A DNA stretch of 64,000 nucleotides, taken from JADJPF01 sp964492845. GTDB taxonomy: Bacteria > Acidobacteriota > Blastocatellia > Chloracidobacteriales > JADJPF01. Both the position numbers and the translations under genes were made by a program. The stretch spans positions 124,001-188,000 of the forward strand of contig CAZBMZ010000003.1 of assembly GCA_964492845.1 (NCBI GenBank). Direction: 5' to 3'. Numbering within the stretch: the stretch's first letter is position 1; the number at the start of each line of letters is the position of its first letter. Positions 50,399 to 60,262 of this stretch are shown one piece after another. The notes under the pieces were generated by a model. That model made no database searches, was not told the DNA's origin, and saw only the letters and a list, made by a program, of their open reading frames with translations.

Positions 50399-52621
50399 AT
50401 GGTTAAAAAAAGGTTTTTATTAATTCTAGCTATAATAATTTCTTTGATTGCTCTTGTCGATGGATTGGGCTGTGGTTGGTCGCGTGTTGATACGGTTCGT
50501 TATAATCAAGTGCGCTCGTTAGAAAGCTTGGCTATATTGCCTCGGCCAGTAGGGGAACGTTATTTTTTAGACCGACATGCTCACTACTTTGATGAATATG
50601 GCTACAATGAAGACCTGTTTGGCGAAGAAACAGAAGAATCTAACCCAAATGAAACTAAAACTGTAGAAGAAAAGCCAACGCAGTTAACAACAGCAGATAA
50701 ACTTTTTGCAGCGGCTAAAGAACTTGAATTACAAGGGAATTATGCACAAGCTTTAGAAAATTATCGTCAAGCTTATTTGGCGGGAGTTGCTACAAATGAT
50801 GTAACTACAGCTAATTCAATACTTGATAGAATTGATGTGTTTAACTCGCCAGCCGTCCAAAAAGACGAAGCCTTAAAACTTTATCTACAAGCTAGAGATT
50901 TATATGGCAATGAACAAAGAACAGAAGCAAACAAGGTTTTAGACAGGATTTTAGCCAATAACACTTACCAAGAATTGCACGACAATGCTTTATTCTTAAA
51001 AGCAGCTATTAAATATTTTGGGGAAGATTATCAAACGGCTACAAAAGAGTTTAATCAATTAATTAAAACTTATCCTAAAAGTGAAAAACTTGCCGCAAGC
51101 TACTTTTTATTAGGCAAAATTTACTATCGTCAAACAGAAGCTAACAGAGATTTCTACCCAGACAAAAAGAATAAATTAGCAATGACTAAAGCGATAAAAG
51201 CTTTTGACCAAGCAATAAAGCTAGATACAAATGGTTTTCTTACACCAGAATGTTATGGCTGGAAAGCTGGTTCTCATTGGCTAGCAGATGATCAATTAGC
51301 TGCATTAAGCTCATATACTCAAGCTTTTCTTTTAGACAAGCGCGATCCTGAGCGATGGTTAAAAGAAGCTGAGTTTACCTATAGTTTTATTACACCTCTA
51401 CAAGATCAAAAAGCTATTGAAACGGTTAGCGTTGATTCTAGACTACTAATTTCTTATGTTTGGTATGGAATATATCATCATACAAAAGTACCTAAACGCC
51501 AGTTAATACTGGCTAGGGGAGCGCAAAGTTATTTGGCTTCTCATCCAGATATTGAACTAGCAAATAGCTTAAAAATACGTATTGCTCAATCGCTTTATAA
51601 CGCTAAGTCTTACACAGAAGTAATTCCACTAGTAAAAACCCTTGTAAAAGATGAAAAATTTGGCCCAGAAGCTCTTTGGATGCGTGGCGTTAGTCAAACT
51701 AAATTAGGCAAATTTGCTGAAGCTGAAGCAGATTTTCGGCGAATTATTAAAGAATATCCAAAAAGTAACCTAAAAAGAGGTGCTATTGAAGAGCTTGCAA
51801 TTACTTTGGAAAAAGCAAATAAGCTTCTTGATACAACTATTGTTTATCTTGAAAATGACTATTTAGCCGATGCTCGCTATATTATGGATATAATTTTGAC
51901 TGTTGAGCAAGTTCAAGAACTTTTAGCACAACCTAATTTGCCAAACAAGGATGAAGTTCTCTATGCCCTTGGTTCTAAATATATGTTAGATTTGGAGTTA
52001 GACAAAGCAGAAGAAATTTTTAAGAAAGTTCAAGCACAATCTAGCGAGCCAAAATCTGGACAATCTCACGATGTAGGAACAGAAAAACAAAGGATTTTGG
52101 AAGTAATTAGCGAGCTAAGAACTTTGATTAATGTAGAGAAAACTGCTAAAACAGATGATGAAAAAGCCAAAGCTACTTATAATATTGGAGCTTACATTTA
52201 CCATAAAAATAATAAAAATGAAGGTCGTTACGCGATTTTTAATAATGTAATGATTCAGACTTATGATAGCCCCTATTTTGCTACTAATTATTTTACTGCT
52301 ACAGAAGTAACTAAAGGACAGAAACGCTTTGATCGAGCTAATTTGCTCTTAAGAGCAGAAGAATATTTCAAAACAGTTTTTACAAAGTATCCAAAAAGTC
52401 CTGAAGCCCCTAAAGCCCTTTATTCAGCCGCGTTATGTCGGCTATGGCTTATGGATTATCATCAATATCATGTTTATCCAAAACGCTATAAAGCTGATGG
52501 TACTGTAGGAGTTGACTATGATTATGGTGATAAAGTACGAGAATTAGACCAACAGCAAGCAGATAAATATTTTGATCTACTGGCTAAACGCTATCGAGAT
52601 CATCCATTAAATCAAAGATAA
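50399..52621 (+). CDS. exported TPR protein (outer-membrane/periplasmic)
   Basis: A 740-aa protein. An N-terminal hydrophobic signal/anchor (about 5-24) ends at L-G-C-G-W-S (weak lipobox), followed by an acidic linker and many TPR/Sel1-like helical repeats: G-N-Y-A-Q-A-L-E-N-Y-R-Q-A-Y, A-L-F-L-K-A-A-I-K-Y, K-L-G-K-F-A-E-A-E-A-D-F-R-R, Y-P-K-S-P-E-A-P-K-A-L. Architecture recalls outer-membrane TPR scaffolds. GAGGG lies just 3 nt before the ATG, shorter than usual. Divergent from the DUF3142 gene; both reading directions must have promoters inside the neighbouring gene. Confidence 0.8.
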   Translation: MVKKRFLLILAIIISLIALVDGLGCGWSRVDTVRYNQVRSLESLAILPRPVGERYFLDRHAHYFDEYGYNEDLFGEETEESNPNETKTVEEKPTQLTTADKLFAAAKELELQGNYAQALENYRQAYLAGVATNDVTTANSILDRIDVFNSPAVQKDEALKLYLQARDLYGNEQRTEANKVLDRILANNTYQELHDNALFLKAAIKYFGEDYQTATKEFNQLIKTYPKSEKLAASYFLLGKIYYRQTEANRDFYPDKKNKLAMTKAIKAFDQAIKLDTNGFLTPECYGWKAGSHWLADDQLAALSSYTQAFLLDKRDPERWLKEAEFTYSFITPLQDQKAIETVSVDSRLLISYVWYGIYHHTKVPKRQLILARGAQSYLASHPDIELANSLKIRIAQSLYNAKSYTEVIPLVKTLVKDEKFGPEALWMRGVSQTKLGKFAEAEADFRRIIKEYPKSNLKRGAIEELAITLEKANKLLDTTIVYLENDYLADARYIMDIILTVEQVQELLAQPNLPNKDEVLYALGSKYMLDLELDKAEEIFKKVQAQSSEPKSGQSHDVGTEKQRILEVISELRTLINVEKTAKTDDEKAKATYNIGAYIYHKNNKNEGRYAIFNNVMIQTYDSPYFATNYFTATEVTKGQKRFDRANLLLRAEEYFKTVFTKYPKSPEAPKALYSAALCRLWLMDYHQYHVYPKRYKADGTVGVDYDYGDKVRELDQQQADKYFDLLAKRYRDHPLNQR

Positions 52622-52665
52622 GTTTAATTGTTTTACAAAATTTATATTTTTAAGGTGTGGAAAAT

Positions 52666-53460
52666 ATGACTAATAGTAATCGTGTTAATGGGAAAGTTGC
52701 GTTAGTAACTGGTGCTGGTTCTGGGATTGGTAAGGCTACGGCTATTTTACTAGCTAAAGAAGGTGCAAAAGTTGCTGTTACAGATATTAATCTAGCTAGT
52801 GCGGAGGCAACTAGAGATGAAATTTTAGCAAATGGCCGTGTATCAATGGCTTATGAGCAAGATGTTAGTTTAGAAGAGCCTTGGCAGACTATTACAAATG
52901 ACATTTTAGCAAATTGGGGAAGCTTAAGTATTTTAGTTAATAATGCTGGGATTGCTATAACTAATAATTGTGATGAAATGTCTTTTGCAGATTGGCGTAA
53001 GTTGATGTCTATTAACTTGGATGGCGTTTTTCTTGGTACAAAATATGGCGTAATAGCAATGAAAAAAGGTGCAGGCGGAAGCATTATTAATATTTCTTCT
53101 GCTGCTGGACATAAGGCTATACCAGGTGGAGGTGCTTATTGTGCCAGCAAAACAGCCGTGCAAATGCTGTCAAAGTCTGTCGCGCTAGAATGTGCGCAAA
53201 ATGATAGCAATATTCGAGTTAATAGCGTTTCACCAGGTGGGGTAATGACGGCTATTTGGCAATCAACAGACTTTTGGAAAAAAGTTAAAGAAAAAAGCGT
53301 TGATGACAAAGTTTTTTGGGAAGCAATGGCAAAAGGAATTCCTCTAAAAAGATTTGCTCAATCTGAGGAAATCGCCAAAGCCATACTTTATCTAGCCTCA
53401 GATGAAAGCAGTTTTGTTACTGCAACAGACCTTTTGATTGATGGTGGTTATAGTGCTTAG
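52666..53460 (+). CDS. short-chain dehydrogenase/reductase
   Basis: A 264-aa classical SDR: T-G-A-G-S-G-I-G (15-22), N-N-A-G-I-A, catalytic Y158-x-x-x-K162 in G-A-Y-C-A-S-K, C-terminal D-G-G-Y. It contains the extra loop around residues 200-220 (V-M-T-A-I-W) typical of glucose-1-dehydrogenase- or cyclopentanol-like members. Substrate unknown. ATG 52666 has AAGGTG 9 nt upstream, while GTG 52657 would begin right after that box. Confidence 0.88.
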   Translation: MTNSNRVNGKVALVTGAGSGIGKATAILLAKEGAKVAVTDINLASAEATRDEILANGRVSMAYEQDVSLEEPWQTITNDILANWGSLSILVNNAGIAITNNCDEMSFADWRKLMSINLDGVFLGTKYGVIAMKKGAGGSIINISSAAGHKAIPGGGAYCASKTAVQMLSKSVALECAQNDSNIRVNSVSPGGVMTAIWQSTDFWKKVKEKSVDDKVFWEAMAKGIPLKRFAQSEEIAKAILYLASDESSFVTATDLLIDGGYSA

Positions 53461-53495
53461 TTCGATTCCTTCTGTGTGCGACAAACCAACTCGGT

Positions 53496-53533
53496 AAAAA
53501 AGCAATATTTAGTATGTTGTTAAATATTGCTTT
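53496..53533. terminator. bidirectional intrinsic terminator
   Basis: A perfect 13-bp stem AAAGCAATATTTA/TAAATATTGCTTT (53499-53511, 53521-53533), loop of 9 nt. On the minus strand it is followed by TTTTTT, on the plus strand by CCTAAATTTTT. It separates the SDR gene from the convergent DUF262 gene. Confidence 0.8.
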
Positions 53534-53559
53534 CCTAAATTTTTACATGGTTATAGAAA

Positions 53560-55176
53560 TTATTCGGTTGTAATGCTTGTAGTCGCAAGTTCGTTAATTT
53601 TCTTGACAATTAATTCTGATCTTACAGCTAAGAAATACTCGAAATCGTCTAACAGTAGACCGGAATCTTCAAGAGGAGGAATAAGGTTAGTATTTAAGAT
53701 TTTATCAAACATTTCCCTTCCATGTTGTTCTCGTAAACGAGACATGTACAAGCTTGGTTTTTCTGATGAGATTTGTTTATTGGGACTAGATGGTAGAAAC
53801 ATTATATTAGCTATGTCGCTTTGACGTGTCCGAAGCCCCTCACGACAAGTAGCTAAGTAACCTTTGGGAAAGATATGATGAAACTCAGGTTGGTTTTCCC
53901 AAGCTAGAGAGCCTGTTACATTGATTGGGGCTCCATCAAAAAGTCCTAATGGACAACAGGTTGCAAGTAGAGCGATAAAGGCATGAGTTATTGCCGTACC
54001 TTTACGGAACTCTCTTCCTTTTAAATCTTGCTCTTCAAGCTTTCTCATTATTATGAATGGGTTACCAGCTAAGAATCCTGCACACTTTTCAATATCACCA
54101 TCCAACAGGCTGTCAGAAGCACCTCTGTATCTTTCATGAAACGAGGAAAGCCAAAACCAATTATGGAGAACAGCACGTTGATTAGGGGTTAATTGGCCTT
54201 TCTGCAAACTAAACACCTTAATTAAAACTAACAGTTGGGCTTCATAAGGCAAAAAGGTTGATGATGCAACCCCAACCTCTGTTCGCAAGAAATCAATGGC
54301 CTTTTCTATGGACTTTCGCATCGTCTTAAGATTTTCGTGAAGTTCAGATTTGGGAATATTGCGAAGTGCGAGAATAGCTTTTTTCTTGGTGGATTTTTCT
54401 CTTAGTGTGGCAAGTGTTCTTAGGATAGTGTCACCATCAATATAAAAGTTTTCAGGTTCTAATGAGGTTGCAAGTGTTTGTACTTCATCATTTAGGTCAA
54501 AATCTTCTGAAAAAGTTGCTGCTACCATTAGGTCGTAAACAGTGAGTTTCTTTCCAGTACTGTTGATGCGTTCAAATATTGGGCAAACCTCGTCTAATGT
54601 TCTTTCAGTCAATGTCACGACGGGTACTTGGTACTCTCTAAAAGTTTCATTAACTCTAAGAGCTTCATTATTAAGTTCTTCTGCATCTGAAAGAGAAGTA
54701 AGGCTTTGTTGAAACTGGTTAAAACGGGCAAAGTCAAACATTATATTTAATGGAAGACACCATTGGCCGTCTGTTGATTGTCTATGTCGTAACTCTTTTT
54801 TTCTAAGATCGTAAATAACACTTAAAATGTGAGGTTGGTCTGTGTTTCCTTTGTAACTTAGGACACCATAGATTGTTGTGAGTCTTTGTTGTCCATCCAG
54901 CACATAATTAGTTGGGTATTTATCTGGAGTTGGAGGAAGTGCAAATCCATGTATATCTCTTTCTTTTTTGAGTTTTTGTTCAGTGCGCCAGAAAAGCAAA
55001 CTACCAATAGGATAGCCTTGAAGGATACTTTCTAATAGTTCAATGACATCTTGCTTTTGCCAAACGAAGCCTCTTTGAAATTTTGGAATTTTAATCTCGC
55101 CTGCATTTACACGTTCAACTAAACGGCTTAACCGTTCGGGTTCAGCTTTTGGAGGGGTATTGATAGTAACTGGCAT
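53560..55176 (-). CDS. DUF262 and HNH (GmrSD-like) nuclease
   Basis: A 538-aa protein. The N-terminal DUF262 domain shows I-P-x-F-Q-R-G-F-V-W (30-39) and the signature L-D-G-Q-Q-R-L-T-T (D94-G-Q-Q-R98). The C-terminal HNH-type part has E-F-H-H-I-F-P-K-G-Y, followed by N-I-M-F-L and N-K-x-I-S-x-x-x-P. Such fused DUF262-DUF1524/HNH proteins include GmrSD-type type IV restriction enzymes that cut modified phage DNA. No partner gene is adjacent. AAAGGA precedes the ATG 7 nt upstream. It is flanked by inverted TTCGATTCCTT copies (53461-53471, 55521-55531). The dispersed repeat copy B lies 350 bp beyond its start. Confidence 0.8.
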   Translation of the reverse strand: MPVTINTPPKAEPERLSRLVERVNAGEIKIPKFQRGFVWQKQDVIELLESILQGYPIGSLLFWRTEQKLKKERDIHGFALPPTPDKYPTNYVLDGQQRLTTIYGVLSYKGNTDQPHILSVIYDLRKKELRHRQSTDGQWCLPLNIMFDFARFNQFQQSLTSLSDAEELNNEALRVNETFREYQVPVVTLTERTLDEVCPIFERINSTGKKLTVYDLMVAATFSEDFDLNDEVQTLATSLEPENFYIDGDTILRTLATLREKSTKKKAILALRNIPKSELHENLKTMRKSIEKAIDFLRTEVGVASSTFLPYEAQLLVLIKVFSLQKGQLTPNQRAVLHNWFWLSSFHERYRGASDSLLDGDIEKCAGFLAGNPFIIMRKLEEQDLKGREFRKGTAITHAFIALLATCCPLGLFDGAPINVTGSLAWENQPEFHHIFPKGYLATCREGLRTRQSDIANIMFLPSSPNKQISSEKPSLYMSRLREQHGREMFDKILNTNLIPPLEDSGLLLDDFEYFLAVRSELIVKKINELATTSITTE

Positions 55177-55735
55177 TCATTATCCTTTCTTCAAAAGAGA
55201 AAATAAAATATTTATTGTATTTTGTTACAGGGTATAGAGTTAGTGTTAATTGTTTTAAGGCTAGAGATTAATAATCGCTAATTCTAACGTAAAGATTATT
55301 AAGTGGCAAGACAATCTTTAAAGATTATTATTTTGCTTTAGGAGCAAAAATTTAATAACACCAGCAAATGTAAAAGACATACTTAAAAAGGTAAATATGA
55401 AATGCAGCTTTGTGTAAAGTAGATTTAGATAAAATATAAGCTCTTCCAATTTAGTGATGTTATTTTATTGCTGATCCTTAATTAATTCCAAAGCTAAATA
55501 ATAGGCAGTGTGTTGTTTAAAAGGAATCGAACAAACGTTGCAGCAGATTTGGGAAGTCGGCTTATTAACACTTGTGGGTTTCCCTCACCGCTAAACTTGG
55601 CGTTTAATTATTTTGCTAACCACCAAATAATTAAAGATAAAACTACAATAGCTAGAATAATTTTTAGTGCTGTTAGGATTTTGCCTAGTAACACTAAACC
55701 TCGCATAAATTTTACTGCTGATGGATCCATTAGCT
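55177..55735. other. gene-free region upstream of the DUF262 gene
   Basis: 559 bp without a convincing gene. A plus-strand frame (55510-55776) and minus frames are weak and overlap a repeat. Contents: promoter DNA of the divergent nuclease and HD-GYP genes, the inverted AAGGAATCGAA copy at 55521-55531, and dispersed repeat copy B. Confidence 0.5.
55530..55602. repeat. dispersed 73-bp repeat, copy B
   Basis: Ungapped partner of 42726-42798, 55 of 73 positions identical by eye. In this copy the frames are open on both strands: R-T-N-V-A-A-D-L on the plus strand and A-K-F-S-G-E-G-N-P on the minus strand. Confidence 0.6.
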
Positions 55736-57694
55736 TTATTTATGTAATGCAATTTCGTAAATTTTTGATTCAATAAATAGATTAAATAAGTCGCTATCTA
55801 TTTGTCCTAATTTAACTTCGCTTTCAATGATGTTAAGAGCTTTATCTACAGGAACAGCTTTTTTATAAGGACGATCTGAAGCTGTTAGCGCGTCAAAAAT
55901 ATCTGAAATTGTCATCATTCTAGATTGGATTGGAATTTCATTAGCCGAAACTCCATTAGGATAACCTCGACCATTAAGTTTTTCATGATGATAGCCAGCA
56001 ATGCGAGGAATATTTTTCCATTCTTCTATCCAAGGTATTTGGGAAAGAAAAACAAAGGTGTGATAAGCGTGTTGCTCTATTTCCCGACGTTCCTGATCAT
56101 TAAGTGAGCCTTTTGGAATGGAAAGAGTCCGAATTTCTTGTTCATTTAGTAACGGCATAACATTGCCGTCAAAAGTTTGAAGGCTACGTTGGGCAATTTC
56201 TATTAATCTTTCAAAAGAGCCTTCTGATAAAACTGTGGGTTCATTGCTTTTTACTATCATTTGCCACATTTCATCTAAGTTTTTCATTTCATTAGCTAAA
56301 TCTATGTCTATTTCTGGCAAGCTGGCTAGATAAGCTTCTTGGCCTTTTTTTAGCAAATATTCTAACTTTCTTTCTGAAAATCCTAGTTGGACAGTCCGAC
56401 GATAAAAATCAAAACGCCATTTTAATAACTCAAATTGCAATGGATAAAGTTTTTTAGCTTTTATTAATACTTCTTCTCGTACTCCAACTTTACCAAAGTC
56501 ATGTAGCAAAGAAGCGTAGCGGATTTCCGTTAATTGATCACGACTAAAACTTACACCTCCAAAGGGTTTTCGGTCATATTTATCCACGAGTTCAGCTAGT
56601 CCAACGGTTAAATCTGCTACACGAAAAGAATGTCCTGAAGTGGTAGGATCACGTTGTTCAATAGCTTTTACAGAAGCACTTACAAAACCTTCAAATAAAT
56701 TTTTAATATTTTGGTAAAGTAAAGAATTTTCCAAGGCTACAGCGGCTTGTGAGGCTAGAGAAGTTGCTAAATCTACTAATTCCTGTGGATAAGGATTAAC
56801 AAAACGGTTAGCAGCCTCAATATTATTAATTTTTACTTTGGTAGCAATTTTATGATTAATTAGTTGTAAAACACCTATTACATAATTAAAAGCATTAAAC
56901 ATAGGTACAACTAACATTGATTTGGTATGGTAGCCGCTACGCTCATCAAAAGAACGATTAAAACCATAAGGTGCTTCTATTGGGATTTGATAAACATCCT
57001 CAATATTTAATGGAATGCCAGATTCAGCAACAAATCCAGCTATTGATTGATAGGAAACAGGAATAGTAAATTCTTGAAATTGGGCTTTGGATTCAATTGC
57101 TAAACTTTCGTTAAGCGTGTACTTAAAACGTAGTTGCTCGCCACCTTTACCATCTGGTTCAACTAAGTAAAGGCTTGCAGCATCAGAACGGGTTACTTCT
57201 CTGGCTTTACGTACAATCATATCTAGTAATCGTTCGGTGTTTCGTTCAGCAGAAAGAGCCATGCCAACCCGGTTAAGTTCATACATTATTTGGGTTTGCC
57301 CTTCTAAACGGACTCGTGCATTTTCTACAACTTCGCGCGAGTGTAAGAAGGTGCAAGCATTTTCTATCTGTTTACTTACCATTAGTGCAGAGGAATTTGA
57401 TGGCAATAGACAATAGATTTTTTTGATTAGTTCTGCTGGTAGCTTTTCAAAGTCTGTTTCTGTACCAACAGCAATTAAACAACGGTTTGGATGAGGTTCA
57501 ATAAAGGGAAAATTTTCTGAAATTAGGCTAATAGGAGCTAAGATAATGCCATAAACGGTTGATGTTAAAATGTTTTTTTGTACTATACCAATCTTAAAGT
57601 CGCCTTTTAGAGGAATTAGTTCATAGTGTTTTTCTAATATTTTTACAACATTAGATAGTTGCTGATGAACAAAGTAGTAAATAGGCTGTTTCAT
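55736..57694 (-). CDS. GAF-HD-GYP cyclic-di-GMP phosphodiesterase-like protein
   Basis: A 652-aa signalling protein. A novel N-terminal domain (about 1-120) precedes a GAF domain (about 140-325, V-P-M-F-N-A-F-N-Y-V-I-G-V-L-Q-L-I-N) and an HD-GYP domain (about 335-640). HD: L-L-H398-D399-F-G-K-V-G; H-H-E-K-L-N-G-R-G-Y-P near 570-578, then D-I-F-D-A-L-T. All metal ligands look intact, so hydrolysis of c-di-GMP to GMP is expected, presumably gated by the GAF domain. It is soluble. No GGDEF partner is nearby. Confidence 0.9.
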   Translation of the reverse strand: MKQPIYYFVHQQLSNVVKILEKHYELIPLKGDFKIGIVQKNILTSTVYGIILAPISLISENFPFIEPHPNRCLIAVGTETDFEKLPAELIKKIYCLLPSNSSALMVSKQIENACTFLHSREVVENARVRLEGQTQIMYELNRVGMALSAERNTERLLDMIVRKAREVTRSDAASLYLVEPDGKGGEQLRFKYTLNESLAIESKAQFQEFTIPVSYQSIAGFVAESGIPLNIEDVYQIPIEAPYGFNRSFDERSGYHTKSMLVVPMFNAFNYVIGVLQLINHKIATKVKINNIEAANRFVNPYPQELVDLATSLASQAAVALENSLLYQNIKNLFEGFVSASVKAIEQRDPTTSGHSFRVADLTVGLAELVDKYDRKPFGGVSFSRDQLTEIRYASLLHDFGKVGVREEVLIKAKKLYPLQFELLKWRFDFYRRTVQLGFSERKLEYLLKKGQEAYLASLPEIDIDLANEMKNLDEMWQMIVKSNEPTVLSEGSFERLIEIAQRSLQTFDGNVMPLLNEQEIRTLSIPKGSLNDQERREIEQHAYHTFVFLSQIPWIEEWKNIPRIAGYHHEKLNGRGYPNGVSANEIPIQSRMMTISDIFDALTASDRPYKKAVPVDKALNIIESEVKLGQIDSDLFNLFIESKIYEIALHK

Positions 57695-57789
57695 TTTTCC
57701 TCCGGGGCCATTTTTCTTTATAAAAATATTTTAGTGATATCTAGGATAAAATATCAAAACCTAGTAAGAAATTGAAGGAATAAAAATAG

Positions 57790-58932
57790 ATGAATGAAGA
57801 AATTAGGAAATTATTCCCAATCACACAAAATTATCTTTACTTAAATCATGCTGCTGTGACTCCTTACTCTACACTTGTAGAATCAGCCATAGGTAAAATT
57901 GCTAGTGATATTACTCAAAATGGTTCGGTAAATTGGCATCAATGGATTGATACTGTTAATAATACTCGGCTTTTAGTGGCTAAATTAATAAATGCAAAAG
58001 CGGAAAATATTGCTTTTATGAAAAATACTTCTGATGCTATTTCTACTATCGCTAATGGGATTAATTGGGTTAGCGGAGATAATGTTGTTAGTTGTGATAT
58101 AGAATTTCCTGCAAATATTTATCCTTGGATGAGATTAAAACAACAAGGTGTAGAGCTAAGGCTAGCTAAAACAATAAATAAAAAAATTACTCCTGAAAGC
58201 TTATTTCAGTTAGTTGATAGCCGTACTAAGGTAATTGCTCTTAGTTGGGTACAATATTCTAGCGGGTTTCGTGCTGATTTAGCTACTATAGGAAAATTTT
58301 GTAAGGAAAATAACATTTTATTTTGTGTTGATGGAATTCAAGCTTTAGGAGCATTAGAACTTGATGTTGAAAGAGATTTTGTAGACACCTTTGCTGCTGA
58401 TGCACATAAATTTCTAATGGGGCCTGAAGGCGTTGGAGTTATGTTTTTGTCTGACAGGGCTTTAGCAGCAATTGAGCCTACTACAGTAGGTTGGCTATCT
58501 GTAAAAAACTGGTGGAATTGTTTTGATGAAGATTTTGAATATAAACTTGATTATTTGCCTTCAGCACAACGCTTTGAATGTGGAACACCTAACACATTAG
58601 GTATTCATGGACTAAAAGCAGCTTTAGAGCTTATGCTAAAAATAGGCACAAAGGAAATAGAAAATTATTTATTAAATTTATGCGATTATACTTTCAAAGG
58701 CTTGCAAGAATTAGGTTTTGAAACTCTTACACCAACTAGCCGAGAAGAAGCATCAACAATTGTCTGTTGCCGACATAGTAAATTTACTCCAGAACAATTT
58801 TATAAAGCGTTGCTAAAAGAAAAGATTGTTTGCGCCCCTCGATGTGGTTGGCTAAGGATTTCTCCGCATTTTTATAATAATCAAGCAGATATTGATAAAC
58901 TGCTAACAACACTAGGGAAATTAATTAGCTAA
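57790..58932 (+). CDS. class V aminotransferase (cysteine desulfurase-like)
   Basis: A 380-aa PLP enzyme. Characteristic N-terminal Y-L-Y-L-N-H-A-A-V-T-P-Y, V-D-G-I-Q-A-L-G-A-L, and PLP-binding K207 in A-A-D-A-H-K-F-L-M-G-P-E-G-V-G. G-T-P-N-T-L-G is also visible. It lacks the C-terminal active-site Cys loop of canonical cysteine desulfurases in a recognisable form, so a different aminotransferase or lyase activity is possible. Its stop is 1 bp from that of the convergent dacB gene. Confidence 0.82.
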   Translation: MNEEIRKLFPITQNYLYLNHAAVTPYSTLVESAIGKIASDITQNGSVNWHQWIDTVNNTRLLVAKLINAKAENIAFMKNTSDAISTIANGINWVSGDNVVSCDIEFPANIYPWMRLKQQGVELRLAKTINKKITPESLFQLVDSRTKVIALSWVQYSSGFRADLATIGKFCKENNILFCVDGIQALGALELDVERDFVDTFAADAHKFLMGPEGVGVMFLSDRALAAIEPTTVGWLSVKNWWNCFDEDFEYKLDYLPSAQRFECGTPNTLGIHGLKAALELMLKIGTKEIENYLLNLCDYTFKGLQELGFETLTPTSREEASTIVCCRHSKFTPEQFYKALLKEKIVCAPRCGWLRISPHFYNNQADIDKLLTTLGKLIS

Positions 58933-58933
58933 A

Positions 58934-60262
58934 TTAACGACGTTTTTTAGATTTGATGCCAACATTACGACGACCATAAGCCTTTTTACTAGGAAAGTTT
59001 TTAACTTCGGTTAAAATTGGCTCGCTATCAGGAAATATATTTTCAAGTCGTACTGTTTTTGGAGTTAAAGATAAATCTGTAACTAGTTCCTTTAATAAAG
59101 TATCTTGTTCATTACGGAAGTAATTTACTTTACCTACCATATTAAAAATAGCAAATAGCACTGGGCCATGTTCCTTAGTGTAAAGTACACCTTGCAGAAT
59201 AGATGCTCCTTCATCGGTAATGTGCAATGTACCTGTTTTAGCTACAACAGCACCTTGTAAAGAGCTTTCTACTAAACGGGTTACTAACGTTCCTGAGTCA
59301 ACACCAACTACAGGCATAATGTCTTCTATACGCATTTTGTATGATCTAAGAAGCTTAACCATTTTCTCAAAAATTTTTATTGAAGCGCGAGGAGTAATAC
59401 GGTTGTAGTCTAGGCCAGAAGCATGAGTAATGATAAGTTCTTCTTCTTTTAGCTTAAATTCTGATTCTAATTCTTTTTCTATTACTTCAATTCCTCCAAG
59501 CATTTGTCCTAAATGTTCAGCATAGTAATTATCACTATGCGCATTCATATAAAGAAGTAATTCTTTTAGTGATTGGGAATTATGGACACCAAGTAAAATC
59601 CTGGAATCGTCTTTTTTTGAAATTTCCTTAGATTTTGTTGGTTTAGTAAAACGTAGCCCTAAACTAGATCTTAATTTTGTATTTACGTATGTTTGATTTG
59701 AAGTATGGCGTAGTAGCAAAGGGCCTTTTATAACTAATTCTCCTATTACAGTTTTGATTCCTTGGCTACGAATACTAGCAGCTAAATTATTAGCATCAGC
59801 AAGAGTAAAATTTGGATCTCCTTCTGTTTCAATAATTAAATCACCATAAAGAACTTGTTTGGATTCATCAATTAGCCCATAGGTATAAGCTACGGTCTTA
59901 AATTTATGATTAGGATCAAAACGCTTAAGTGCTAAATATGATACAGATAGTTTCATTACAGAAGCAGGATTAAGAGGAGTATCTGCATTATATTCAACTA
60001 AGACTTTACCCTCAAGCGTTTGCATTAAAACGCCTTGTGATTCTGTTGGTGCGCCGCTTTCACTTAAACGGTTAAGATAACTTTCGAGTGATAAAAGCTT
60101 TTTAGGAGGTTTTAATTTAGCTAAATCAATATCAGCATTAGCAACAGTTTCATTAGCAGGTTTAGTTTTTTTTCCAAAAAACTTTCCGCTAAAGGGTAAA
60201 AATAGCAGTAATAATAAGCTAATGGCAGCCAAAATAAGAATCGCTTTTTTCACTCTATACAA
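58934..60262 (-). CDS. dacB: D-Ala-D-Ala carboxypeptidase/endopeptidase (PBP4 type, S13)
   Basis: A 442-aa class C penicillin-binding protein with an N-terminal membrane anchor (about 7-23). Active-site motifs in order: S101-V-M-K104, S243-D-N245, K342-T-G344. It trims or cleaves peptidoglycan cross-links in the periplasm. It is a little shorter than E. coli PBP4 and has a reduced insert between SxxK and SxN. The C-terminal tail is Lys/Arg-rich. The upstream gap carries a cluster of GCCAAATTTGGC palindromes. Confidence 0.92.
   Translation of the reverse strand: MYRVKKAILILAAISLLLLLFLPFSGKFFGKKTKPANETVANADIDLAKLKPPKKLLSLESYLNRLSESGAPTESQGVLMQTLEGKVLVEYNADTPLNPASVMKLSVSYLALKRFDPNHKFKTVAYTYGLIDESKQVLYGDLIIETEGDPNFTLADANNLAASIRSQGIKTVIGELVIKGPLLLRHTSNQTYVNTKLRSSLGLRFTKPTKSKEISKKDDSRILLGVHNSQSLKELLLYMNAHSDNYYAEHLGQMLGGIEVIEKELESEFKLKEEELIITHASGLDYNRITPRASIKIFEKMVKLLRSYKMRIEDIMPVVGVDSGTLVTRLVESSLQGAVVAKTGTLHITDEGASILQGVLYTKEHGPVLFAIFNMVGKVNYFRNEQDTLLKELVTDLSLTPKTVRLENIFPDSEPILTEVKNFPSKKAYGRRNVGIKSKKRR

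Noticed and set aside
55510..55776. 88-aa plus-strand frame beginning M-L-F-K-R-N-R-T-N
   Set aside because: No ribosome-binding site, overlaps the dispersed repeat and the end of the HD-GYP gene, and mirrored by a similar minus frame; likely chance.
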